Positions 1 to 6,080 are shown, numbered from the stretch's first letter. The stretch is DNA of 9,141 nucleotides from Firmicutes bacterium CAG:449 (GCA_000432895.1 FR889402.1:3476-12616), one strand, 5' to 3'. The notes: generated from the letters alone by a model not told the origin. Program-made: numbers and translations.

Positions 1-892
1 TACAAATTTAAAAGAATTATCAGTTTATAAAGATTGTTTTATTGATAATAATGCAATGTTAAATAGCAATGTTAAACTTAATATTAGAAAAGAATTATCT
101 AATTATATCATTGAATCTGATAATTTATATACTTTAAAATCAATGGTTAAATTATACAAAGGTAAGATTAAATCAATCCTTATTGATCCACCTTATAATT
201 CTCATGTAGATTATATTGGTTATAAAGATATGTTTGATGGTGGATATGAGAAATTTTTGATAGATAGAATCAAGTTTGCTAGTGAATTATTAACAAATGA
301 TGGATTTTTGGTCGTTAATATTGATGAAGGTGAAGTAAATCATTTAGCAACATTATCAATTTTTAAAGATTTATTTTATAAAATTAAAATTTATAAATGG
401 GAAAAACTTCATCCGTACTTTGATAAAAATAGAGATGTAAATCCAAATAAAAAAAATGTTAAATATGAATTCGTTATAATTTATTATAAGTCTAAGGAAT
501 CAAAATTAAATTTAATTATGCTACCATACTTAGATGGCGATATTTTAAAGGAAAAAGAAGGCAAAGTTCCTGATACATTTAGATGTTTTGGCACAAATTC
601 ATCGGCGAAAGATGAAATAGCAAAATTATTTGGCAATAGAACGTATTTCCAAACTCCTAAGCCATTAAAGCTTATGAAAGAACTTGTAAGAGCAACAACA
701 AATAAAGACTCCATTGTTTTGGATTTCTTTGCTGGATCTGGTACAGTTGGTCACGCTGTTGTTGATTTAAATAATGAAGATAATGGAAATAGAAAATATA
801 TTCTTATTTCAAATAGTGAATCAAATATTTGTAGAAACGTTACACTTAAAAGAATGCAAATAGTTGATAATAATGTTAATTTTTTAGATTAA
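1..892 (+). CDS. Beta-class adenine-specific DNA methyltransferase (type III Mod-like), C-terminal part
   Basis: This is a site-specific DNA N6-adenine methyltransferase using S-adenosylmethionine. The reading frame is open from base 2 with no stop to the left edge, so the Met at 56 is probably internal and the true start lies outside the window. Numbering from that Met, the catalytic motif IV DPPY is at residues 44-47 (bases 185-196), preceded by a stretch typical of type III Mod proteins (ESDNLYTLK, then YKGKIKSILIDPPYN). A NIDE segment follows near residue 90. The SAM-binding motif I FAGSG is at 225-229 (bases 728-742). The order IV before I defines the beta class. Only about 180 residues separate the two motifs, so the target-recognition region is short for a full type III Mod. 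The C-terminus looks complete. No restriction (Res) gene follows, so it may be an orphan methylase or have its partner upstream. Target sequence is unknown. Confidence 0.88.
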   Translation, partial: TNLKELSVYKDCFIDNNAMLNSNVKLNIRKELSNYIIESDNLYTLKSMVKLYKGKIKSILIDPPYNSHVDYIGYKDMFDGGYEKFLIDRIKFASELLTNDGFLVVNIDEGEVNHLATLSIFKDLFYKIKIYKWEKLHPYFDKNRDVNPNKKNVKYEFVIIYYKSKESKLNLIMLPYLDGDILKEKEGKVPDTFRCFGTNSSAKDEIAKLFGNRTYFQTPKPLKLMKELVRATTNKDSIVLDFFAGSGTVGHAVVDLNNEDNGNRKYILISNSESNICRNVTLKRMQIVDNNVNFLD

Positions 893-931
893 AACTATCT
901 AATCCTCTCCATAAAAAAATATTATTTAATC

Positions 932-955
932 AGTATATAAATTTATTTAAATACT
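932..955. repeat. 24-bp imperfect inverted repeat
   Basis: The two halves of this AT-rich dyad pair at 10 of 11 positions around a 2-nt centre (outer arms AGTAT and ATACT). It lies between the methyltransferase stop and the operon promoter. There is no T-tract on the + strand side; on the minus strand a run of seven Ts follows after about five bases. It could be a weak terminator or a protein-binding site. AT-rich DNA gives such dyads by chance. Confidence 0.3.
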
Positions 956-982
956 AAACTAAAAAAATAATTAAAAAGGATA

Positions 983-1013
983 TTGACTATAAAGATAACT
1001 TTAGGGTTATACT
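983..1013 (+). promoter_or_regulatory. MerR-type promoter with 19-bp spacer, driving the aldehyde-response operon
   Basis: The -35 element TTGACT (983-988) and the -10 element TATACT (1008-1013) are separated by 19 bp rather than the usual 17. That over-long spacer is the hallmark of promoters activated by DNA distortion from MerR-family regulators. A dyad sits in the spacer (separate entry), and a MerR-family gene lies in the operon that follows, so autoregulated activation is likely. Transcription would begin near 1020. Confidence 0.78.
990..1003. promoter_or_regulatory. AdhR-like MerR operator, TAAAG-N4-CTTTA
   Basis: TAAAG (990-994) and CTTTA (999-1003) form a perfect inverted repeat around ATAA. 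Outer bases AC at 986-987 and GT at 1006-1007 extend the symmetry. From memory, Bacillus subtilis AdhR recognises CTTAAAG-N4-CTTTAAG inside its target promoters; the core, the 4-bp gap and the placement between -35 and -10 all match here. The regulator encoded at 2685 is the obvious ligand; that pairing is inferred. Confidence 0.7.
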
Positions 1014-1021
1014 TTAATTGA

Positions 1022-1039
1022 TGATATTGACAAATATCA
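1022..1039 (+). promoter_or_regulatory. 5' leader hairpin just upstream of the ribosome binding site
   Basis: TGATATT (1022-1028) and AATATCA (1033-1039) are perfect complements around the 4-nt loop GACA. The hairpin lies in the predicted leader, two bases before the Shine-Dalgarno-like AAAGGAG. It is AT-rich and only 7 bp, so thermodynamically weak. It could modulate translation or mRNA stability, or be chance. Confidence 0.3.
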
Positions 1040-1040
1040 A

Positions 1041-1049
1041 AGAAAGGAG
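1041..1049 (+). promoter_or_regulatory. Strong Shine-Dalgarno AGAAAGGAG, unusually far from the start codon
   Basis: This is the only good ribosome binding site before the cupin-CMD gene, but 22 nt separate it from the ATG at 1072. No closer ATG, GTG or TTG is in frame: the frame is closed by TAA at 1054-1056. The codons between are ATT (1057), TTA, ATA, AAA and AAT. The ATT at 1057 stands 7 nt from the Shine-Dalgarno, the usual spacing. Confidence 0.5.
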
Positions 1050-1071
1050 CATTTAAATTTTAATAAAAAAT

Positions 1072-1821
1072 ATGACAAAAGAAGAATTAGAAACTGTTCC
1101 ATTTGGATTAGGAGAAGATAATCCATTTGGTAAATATTTTAAAGGGAAAAGTTATCTAAATATTCTCCATAAAGAAGGTGTTTTAGTGGCAAATGTCACT
1201 TTTGAACAAGGTGCAAGAAATAATTGGCATATTCATCAAGCTAGTAAAGAAGGTGGTCAATTCTTATTAGTAACTTATGGAAGAGGCTATTATCAAGAAG
1301 AAGGAAAACCTGCTATTGAATTATTGCCTGGAGATAGTGTTTTTATTGCTTCTGGAGTTAAACATTGGCATGGAGCAAGTAAGGATAGTGTTTTTTCTCA
1401 TATTGCTATAGAAGTACCTGGTGAAAACACTTCCACTATGTGGTGTGAAGAAGTTGATGAAAAAACATATCAAGAAGCTAACAAAATACATCAACAAACA
1501 AAAATAATTCAAACTGCTGGAAGAGATCAACTTACAGGTATTGCAGATGAATTTGCTCGATTAAATGATGATGTGCTTTTTGGTGAAGTTTGGTCAAGAA
1601 CATCTTATTTAGATGTAAAAAGAAGATGCATTTTAACCATTGTAGCTTTAACATCAAATGGAATTACTGATTCTTCACTTCAATATCACATTATTAACGC
1701 AAAGAAAAATGGAGTAAGTGAAAACGAATTAACTGAATCATTAACTCATATTGCAATGTATGTAGGATGGCCTAAAATTTGGGCAACTTTAAAATATATA
1801 AAGGAGGTTTATTGTAAATAA
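1072..1821 (+). CDS. Cupin / carboxymuconolactone decarboxylase-like fusion protein
   Basis: This 249-aa cytosolic protein joins two domains. Residues about 30-125 are a cupin barrel: His53 and His55 (WHIHQ), Gln63 where a Glu ligand is often found, and His98 in the second motif (GDSVFIASGVKHWH) form a likely metal site. Residues about 150-247 are a carboxymuconolactone decarboxylase (CMD/AhpD-like) all-helical domain, seen in GEVWSRTSYLD, RRCILTIVAL and the C-terminal LTHIAMYVGWP. It lacks the CxxC redox pair of true AhpD, so peroxidase activity is doubtful; the real reaction in this subfamily is not established. It is the first gene after the MerR-type promoter and is followed two bases later by an aldo-keto reductase. 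In B. subtilis a CMD-family gene (yraC) also belongs to the AdhR aldehyde regulon, which supports a role in electrophile stress. The ATG is the first in frame, but its Shine-Dalgarno is oddly distant. Confidence 0.85.
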   Translation: MTKEELETVPFGLGEDNPFGKYFKGKSYLNILHKEGVLVANVTFEQGARNNWHIHQASKEGGQFLLVTYGRGYYQEEGKPAIELLPGDSVFIASGVKHWHGASKDSVFSHIAIEVPGENTSTMWCEEVDEKTYQEANKIHQQTKIIQTAGRDQLTGIADEFARLNDDVLFGEVWSRTSYLDVKRRCILTIVALTSNGITDSSLQYHIINAKKNGVSENELTESLTHIAMYVGWPKIWATLKYIKEVYCK

Positions 1822-1823
1822 TT

Positions 1824-2675
1824 ATGGAAAAAGAAGTTAAATTAAATAATAGTGTTTTAATGCCAAATGTTGGTATAGGAACATATTTATTAGAGCCTGT
1901 TGATGCTGAAAATAGTGTATTTGAAGCATTGAAAATGGGTTATCGATTAATTGATACTGCTAATATTTATCGTAATGAAAGAGCAGTAGGGAGAGCAATA
2001 AAAAAATCTGGTGTAAAAAGAGAAGATATCTTTTTATCTACTAAGCTTTGGCCAACTGAATATGAAAATCCTCATGCTATTGAAGAAACTTTACAAAGGC
2101 TTCAAACCGATTATATTGATTTGCTTTTTCTTCACCAACCAACTGAAAACTGGAGGGAAGGTTATAAACAATTAGTAGAAGCTTATAAAAAGGGAATTAT
2201 TCGTAGTATTGGTGTTTCTAATTTTGAAGGAAAATATATCGAAGATGTTTTAAAAGAATTTGATGTTAAACCACAAGTAATTCAAGTTGAATGTCATCCA
2301 TTTTATCCTCAAGAAGAATTAAGAAAAATAACTGATAAAGAAAATATTGTCATTATGTCTTGGTATCCTTTAGGTGGAAAAGGAATGACTGATGAATTAT
2401 TACATGATAAACTTATTGAAAATATCGCTTTAAAACATCATAAAACTACTGCGCAAATTATTTTAAGATGGCACATTCAAATGGGATTTATTGTTATTCC
2501 AGGTAGTAAAAATGTTGAACATATTCGTGATAATGTTTCTATTTATGATTTTTCTTTAGATGATGAAGATATGAAAATAATTGCAACTTTAAATAATGGT
2601 CAAAGACGTTATATAAGAACTGATGAAGCATTAAAACGCTATGCAACTAGAAAATTTGAATATGAGAAAGAATAA
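1824..2675 (+). CDS. Aldo-keto reductase (NADPH-dependent aldehyde reductase type)
   Basis: This 283-aa protein is full length for a bacterial AKR of the 2,5-diketo-gluconate reductase/YtbE/YvgN type. The catalytic tetrad is complete: Asp44 and Tyr49 in LIDTANIYRNE, Lys74 in STKLWP and His104 in FLHQP. Further family signatures are IGVSNFE, QVECHPFYPQ and, near the C-terminus, the cofactor-phosphate loop IPGSKNVEHIRDN. It would reduce aldehydes and ketoaldehydes (for example methylglyoxal) to alcohols with NADPH; the exact substrate cannot be read from the sequence. Two bases separate it from the preceding stop, and an AAGGAGG at 1801-1807 inside the upstream gene serves as ribosome binding site at a long 16-nt spacing, so translation is probably coupled. 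Its place in the operon points to carbonyl detoxification. Confidence 0.93.
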   Translation: MEKEVKLNNSVLMPNVGIGTYLLEPVDAENSVFEALKMGYRLIDTANIYRNERAVGRAIKKSGVKREDIFLSTKLWPTEYENPHAIEETLQRLQTDYIDLLFLHQPTENWREGYKQLVEAYKKGIIRSIGVSNFEGKYIEDVLKEFDVKPQVIQVECHPFYPQEELRKITDKENIVIMSWYPLGGKGMTDELLHDKLIENIALKHHKTTAQIILRWHIQMGFIVIPGSKNVEHIRDNVSIYDFSLDDEDMKIIATLNNGQRRYIRTDEALKRYATRKFEYEKE

Positions 2676-2684
2676 TGGATAAAA

Positions 2685-3113
2685 ATGAATTATTCAATAC
2701 AAGATATTTCTAAAAAAACAGGTTTAACTATTTCTACTCTTCGCTACTATGATAAAGAAGGTCTTTTCCCAAATTTAGAAAGAAAAGAATCAAATTATCG
2801 TGTGTTTACAGAATTAGAATTGGAAACCTTAAAAATTATTGCTTGTTTTAAAAAAGCCGGTCTTTCTATTCATGAAATTAGAAAATATATGGAACTTATT
2901 AAAAAAGGTGATGTTACTTTAAAAGAAAGATTAGATATTATGGTTCATCAAAAAGAAGCATTAGAAAAGCAAAAAAAAGAAATTGAAGAAAGTATTGCCT
3001 GTGTAGAATGGAAAATTTCTTATTATGAACAAGCACTTCAAGATGGAACAGAAAAATATGTCCATGAAAAATTTTTGAAAGAAAAGGTGCTAAATGAAAA
3101 AAGTAATTATTAG
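2685..3113 (+). CDS. MerR-family transcriptional regulator (AdhR/NmlR type)
   Basis: This 142-aa protein starts directly with the MerR winged helix-turn-helix (residues 3-22, YSIQDISKKTGLTISTLRYY), followed by the wing DKEGLFP and ESNYRVF (35-41). Helices with AGLSIHEIRKYM (58-69) lead into a Lys/Glu-rich dimerisation coiled coil (about 80-115). There is no large effector-binding domain. Cysteines are at 54 (IIACFKKAG) and 106. Cys54 falls where AdhR and NmlR carry the single conserved cysteine (Cys52) that senses aldehydes and other electrophiles, so thiol alkylation is a plausible signal. It lies 9 bases after the AKR stop; the ribosome binding site is weak (GGAT), suggesting coupling. Likely target: the 19-bp-spacer promoter at 983-1013, giving positive autoregulation. 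Its last 20 bases overlap the start of the decayed reductase gene. Confidence 0.9.
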   Translation: MNYSIQDISKKTGLTISTLRYYDKEGLFPNLERKESNYRVFTELELETLKIIACFKKAGLSIHEIRKYMELIKKGDVTLKERLDIMVHQKEALEKQKKEIEESIACVEWKISYYEQALQDGTEKYVHEKFLKEKVLNEKSNY

Positions 3114-3218
3114 TGCTTCTCTAAGAAAAGATGGAAATTCGGATTTATTATGTAAGGCTTTTGAAAAAGAAACGTTAATTATTTAAAAAAAGCATATGAA
3201 ATGGGTAAAAATTGTTGA
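3094..3218 (+). pseudogene. Remnant of flavodoxin-fold NAD(P)H:FMN reductase, internally deleted and frameshifted
   Basis: ATG at 3094 has a good ribosome binding site (AAGGTG at 3084-3089) and opens with MKKVIISASLRKDGNSDLL, the N-terminal beta strand and FMN-phosphate loop (SASxRKDGNS) of NADPH-dependent FMN reductase/flavodoxin-like proteins. The frame stops after 30 residues at 3184-3186; the family is normally about 180 residues or more. In another frame, 3171-3218 reads NVNYLKKAYEMGKNC then TGA, which resembles the usual C-terminus of this family (AYEMGK then a short tail). The two ends of the gene therefore remain, with roughly 140 or more central residues missing and the junction out of frame near 3165-3180. 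It overlaps merR by 20 bases, and its stop overlaps the ribosome binding site of the alcohol dehydrogenase. The active protein was presumably a quinone/nitro or azo-type reductase of the same stress operon. Confidence 0.78.
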
Positions 3219-3222
3219 GGAG
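3217..3222 (+). promoter_or_regulatory. Ribosome binding site GAGGAG that fixes the alcohol dehydrogenase start at 3232
   Basis: GAGGAG lies 9 nt before ATG 3232 and nothing similar precedes the in-frame ATG at 3196. It overlaps the TGA stop of the dead reductase's C-terminal frame (3216-3218), indicating that the two genes were once translationally coupled. Confidence 0.8.
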
Positions 3223-3231
3223 AAAAAAGAA

Positions 3232-4395
3232 ATGAAAAATTTTATATATCATACACCAACCAAGTTAATTTTTGGTAAAGATTCAATTTTAAAACTTCCA
3301 GAAGTTTTAAAACCATTAGGAAATAAAATTTTATTAACTTATGGAGGAGGAAGTATTAAAAAAATTGGTCTTTATGACAAAGTGAAAGAACTTTTAAAAG
3401 ATTTTGAAGTTTATGAATTAGCAGGAATTGAACCAAATCCAAAATATAATCCAAGTGTTTTAGAAGGCGTGAAACTTTGTAAAGAACATCATATTGATAT
3501 GGTTTTATCTGTCGGAGGAGGAAGTGTATTAGATTGCTCAAAAGCAATTTGTGCAGGTGCTTTATATGAAGGTGATCCTTGGGATTTAATTAGTTATAAA
3601 GTTAAAGCAAAAAAAGCATTACCTTTAGTGGATATTTTAACTCTTGCAGCTACTGGGTCTGAATATGATGCAGGATGTGTTATTTCTAGAACAGAAACAA
3701 ATGACAAAATTGGTTATATTGATGAATTGTTATTCCCAGTTGCTTCAATTTTAGATCCTACTTATACTTTTAGTGTTTCTAAAAAACAAACTGCCGCGGG
3801 AACTGCTGATGCAATAAATCATGTAATTGAACAATATTTTTGTGAAGAAACCTCTTTATTAACTGATGGAATGTGCGAAGCAACAATTATAAGTTTAATG
3901 GAGAATGTTAAATTGGCATTAGCTAATCCAAATGACTATCAAGCAAGAAGTGAATTAATGATTGATTGTTCGTTAGCTTGCAATGGTATTTTAGCGCTAG
4001 GTAATAGTAAATCAGGTTGGCCTTGCCATGGAATTGAACATGCTTTAAGTGGTTATTATGATATTACTCATGGTGAAGGACTTGCTATTATTACTCCTAG
4101 ATGGATGAAACATATTTTAAATGATAAAACATTACATCGTTTTGTTAAATATGGTACACATATTTTCCATATTGATGAAAAATTACCTCCATATGAAATT
4201 GCTTCTTTAGCAATCCAAAAAACATATGATTTCTTTTCCTCAATTAATATTCCAATGCATTTAAAAGATGTTGGTATAGATGAAACGCGTTTACAAGAAA
4301 TGGCTCATCATATTGCAATTAATGAAGGATTAGAAAATGCTTGGGCTCCTTTAAGTGAAGAAGATATCTTAGCCATTTTAAAAGAATCATTATAA
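3232..4395 (+). CDS. Iron-containing (group III) alcohol dehydrogenase, butanol dehydrogenase/YqhD-like
   Basis: This 387-aa NAD(P)H-dependent alcohol/aldehyde oxidoreductase is full length for the family. Starting at 3232, the N-terminus MKNFIYHTPTKLIFGKDSI is typical of butanol dehydrogenases. The cofactor loop SVGGGSVLDCSK is at 93-104 and LAATGSEYD at 138-146. The metal ligands are Asp193 and His197 (GTADAINH), His266 (CHGIEH) and His280 (DITHGEG); the 4- and 14-residue spacings match YqhD and FucO. An additional His270 corresponds to the conserved active-site histidine. It probably reduces toxic short-chain aldehydes to alcohols, or acts fermentatively. The longer frame from ATG 3196 would add 12 residues (MKWVKIVEEKKE) that lie over the dead reductase remnant and the ribosome binding site, so it is not used. 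It is the last gene of the operon; no clear terminator follows. Confidence 0.93.
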   Translation: MKNFIYHTPTKLIFGKDSILKLPEVLKPLGNKILLTYGGGSIKKIGLYDKVKELLKDFEVYELAGIEPNPKYNPSVLEGVKLCKEHHIDMVLSVGGGSVLDCSKAICAGALYEGDPWDLISYKVKAKKALPLVDILTLAATGSEYDAGCVISRTETNDKIGYIDELLFPVASILDPTYTFSVSKKQTAAGTADAINHVIEQYFCEETSLLTDGMCEATIISLMENVKLALANPNDYQARSELMIDCSLACNGILALGNSKSGWPCHGIEHALSGYYDITHGEGLAIITPRWMKHILNDKTLHRFVKYGTHIFHIDEKLPPYEIASLAIQKTYDFFSSINIPMHLKDVGIDETRLQEMAHHIAINEGLENAWAPLSEEDILAILKESL

Positions 4396-4444
4396 ACAGT
4401 ATTATTTTAAATGTTTAAAAAATTATTCTATTTATTTTTAGATG

Positions 4445-4453
4445 TGATATAAT
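4445..4453 (+). promoter_or_regulatory. Extended -10 promoter for the 115-aa gene
   Basis: TGATATAAT is a TGn extended -10 with a perfect TATAAT hexamer (4448-4453). No convincing -35 lies 16-18 bp upstream, which extended -10 promoters tolerate. The start site would be near 4460, giving a short leader with AGGAGG at 4469-4474, five bases before ATG 4480. Confidence 0.65.
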
Positions 4454-4479
4454 ACTTTATATCCTATTAGGAGGCGTTT

Positions 4480-4827
4480 ATGGAAGAATTAAAAAATAAA
4501 ATGGTTAAAGTGCAAGTTGGCGATTGCTCAATTGGTATAACAAAAGGATATGGTTATACAAATAAAGAAAATAAACATAGATATACTTATAATGAAGTTT
4601 ATTATGTTGAAGATGGTAAAGTATCTAGAAAATATACTAATGAAAAAGGTGATTTCTATTATACTATTGATTTAATTGATGTCGTTGTAGAAACTTTCAG
4701 AATGAAAGATGGCACAATGGGTTCAAAAACTTATCCTTTAGAAGAAGTACCATATTTAGCAAAAGATGCTGATCATGTTGATGAAGAAGTTTTAAAAAAT
4801 TTCTTATCATTCAAATTGCATAGATAG
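4480..4827 (+). CDS. Hypothetical 115-aa soluble protein
   Basis: I do not recognise this family. The start is well supported: AGGAGG at 4469-4474 with 5-nt spacing, behind an extended -10 promoter. The protein has no signal peptide or membrane segment. Its sequence alternates short hydrophobic strands with turns (MVKVQVG, YNEVYYVEDG, FYYTIDLIDVVVETF), which suggests a small beta-rich domain, followed by an acidic helical tail (DADHVDEEVLKNFLSF). It is rich in Tyr and Lys and has a single Cys16. It has its own promoter and an intrinsic terminator, so it is expressed alone. No function can be assigned; structure prediction would be the most informative next evidence. Confidence 0.8.
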   Translation: MEELKNKMVKVQVGDCSIGITKGYGYTNKENKHRYTYNEVYYVEDGKVSRKYTNEKGDFYYTIDLIDVVVETFRMKDGTMGSKTYPLEEVPYLAKDADHVDEEVLKNFLSFKLHR

Positions 4828-4848
4828 TTATTATTAATTAAAAATATG

Positions 4849-4878
4849 AATCGTGGTTAATTTTAATCACGATTTTTT
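4849..4878 (+). terminator. Intrinsic terminator after the 115-aa gene
   Basis: AATCGTG (4849-4855) pairs perfectly with CACGATT (4868-4874). The stem continues inward through a G-U pair and AT pairs (4856-4860 with 4863-4867), giving a near-complete hairpin. A run of six Ts (4873-4878) overlaps and follows the arm, with a second run of seven Ts from 4887. Classic rho-independent shape, 21 bases after the stop. Confidence 0.88.
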
Positions 4879-4933
4879 ATTATTGCTTTTTTTATTAATA
4901 TATAAGAAAATTTAATTAATGGTGGTATTTAAT

Positions 4934-6046
4934 ATGACAAAAAAACAATTTAAACAATTTTTATTAATGGGAAGAGGCGAATGCTATTTATTAGCTAAAG
5001 ATAATCATAATGAATATAAAGATATTATTTTATGGGCTTGTACACATAAAATATTTTATGACACTTATAATGATGATTATAATGCTAGTTATCTTTACCA
5101 ATTTATTAAATTATATGATCAAAATGAATTTTATAATCGAATTGTAACTTGTTATAAAAAAACAAAATATGGTGAAAAGTTTAATTATTTATCTTGGTTA
5201 TTAATTTGTTTTTATCAAGATGGAAAAAAAGAAGCTAGAGAATTATTAATGGATAATTTTTTAAAAATATATTATTTGATAGCAAAAAATAAATCTGATG
5301 CTAATAGTTTATCTTCATTTGATGAATTAGCTACAATACTTGCCTACGATAAAAAATCATACTTAGGATTAGAAATAATCATTGATTCATTAAGAAAACA
5401 TGATAAAAATTTTTCTATTGATAAATATGAAACGATTACTAAAAGAAAATATTTAAAAATTAAAGAAAATGAAATAGTTAATTCAAAAATAGTAACTGAA
5501 GAAGAAATTATTGACTTATTTAATAAATATCAAAAAGAAAAAAAAGCAATTTATTTACAAAAAATTTTATATGGAAATTATAAATTAGATGTTTCAAAAA
5601 TTATTGATGTTAGTGAATTGATTTTTGATATTAATGAAGTAGAAAATGATGCTTTATATTATATTTTTCAATTATTTTACACAATAAAAAATAATAAAGT
5701 TAAAAAATGGGCTAGACAAAATATTAATGATAATAATTTCCAAGCATTATTACCAATTATTATTAGAAATTATAAAGACGAAGATGAAAATTTAATTTTA
5801 CATTATTTAAGAAAATATCATTATAGTTTTTATAATGAAGATGATAATCATTTAGCAATTGAAACAATTTGCAAACAAAAAAAGATTGCAAAAAGTATTA
5901 TTTACTATGCTTATAATCATTGCTATTGTTCTTTTTGTAGGATAAATCTATTTTTATTAATGAAAAAAAGAAATATTTTATTAGAAGATATGAAAAAAGC
6001 TCATAAATATGATGCTCTTGAAGAAATAAAAAAAAATAATTTATAA
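4934..6046 (+). CDS. Uncharacterised 370-aa Lys/Asn-rich helical protein with C-terminal cysteine cluster
   Basis: I chose ATG 4934 because GGTGG (4921-4925) sits 8 nt before it; the in-frame ATG at 4919 has no ribosome binding site. The protein is soluble, with no signal peptide or membrane segments. It opens with FKQFLLMGRGECYLLAKD and looks helical throughout (repeated hydrophobic/Lys-Asp helices such as YLYQFIKLYDQNEFY and YLSWLLICFYQDGKKEARELL), reminiscent of HEAT/ARM-like alpha solenoids; that is a visual impression only. The C-terminal part has a compact cysteine set, Cys330, Cys332 and Cys335 (HCYCSFC), followed by LFLLMKKRNILLEDM. Similar uncharacterised proteins with the GRG motif and a late SxCR segment occur, to my recollection, in other Firmicutes. 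It is followed after 34 bases by the SIMPL-domain gene, probably in one transcript. Function unknown. Confidence 0.82.
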   Translation: MTKKQFKQFLLMGRGECYLLAKDNHNEYKDIILWACTHKIFYDTYNDDYNASYLYQFIKLYDQNEFYNRIVTCYKKTKYGEKFNYLSWLLICFYQDGKKEARELLMDNFLKIYYLIAKNKSDANSLSSFDELATILAYDKKSYLGLEIIIDSLRKHDKNFSIDKYETITKRKYLKIKENEIVNSKIVTEEEIIDLFNKYQKEKKAIYLQKILYGNYKLDVSKIIDVSELIFDINEVENDALYYIFQLFYTIKNNKVKKWARQNINDNNFQALLPIIIRNYKDEDENLILHYLRKYHYSFYNEDDNHLAIETICKQKKIAKSIIYYAYNHCYCSFCRINLFLLMKKRNILLEDMKKAHKYDALEEIKKNNL

Positions 6047-6080
6047 AATAGTATTTTATATTAATCAAAAAAGGAGAGTT

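Noticed and set aside
484..714. Minus-strand open frame inside the methyltransferase
   Set aside because: It lies wholly within conserved methyltransferase coding sequence and has no recognisable domain or ribosome binding site.
1027..1032. Perfect TTGACA as a second promoter -35 inside the operon leader
   Set aside because: No acceptable -10 lies 16-19 bp downstream; the nearest TTTAAT gives a 26-bp spacer. The bases belong to the leader inverted repeat.
1321..1530. Minus-strand open frame inside the cupin-CMD gene
   Set aside because: Antisense to conserved domains; Phe/Ser/Cys-rich composition is what the opposite strand of AT-rich coding DNA gives.
2675..2710. ATG at 2675 overlapping the AKR stop as an alternative MerR start
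   Set aside because: It is in another frame and stops after about eleven codons; the MerR domain begins at ATG 2685.
3196..3231. Upstream ATG giving the alcohol dehydrogenase 12 extra residues
   Set aside because: It has no ribosome binding site, overlaps the reductase remnant, and the extra residues cover the GAGGAG that serves ATG 3232, where the family's usual N-terminus begins.
3356..3547. Minus-strand open frame inside the alcohol dehydrogenase gene
   Set aside because: Antisense to the conserved cofactor-binding region, with no independent coding evidence.
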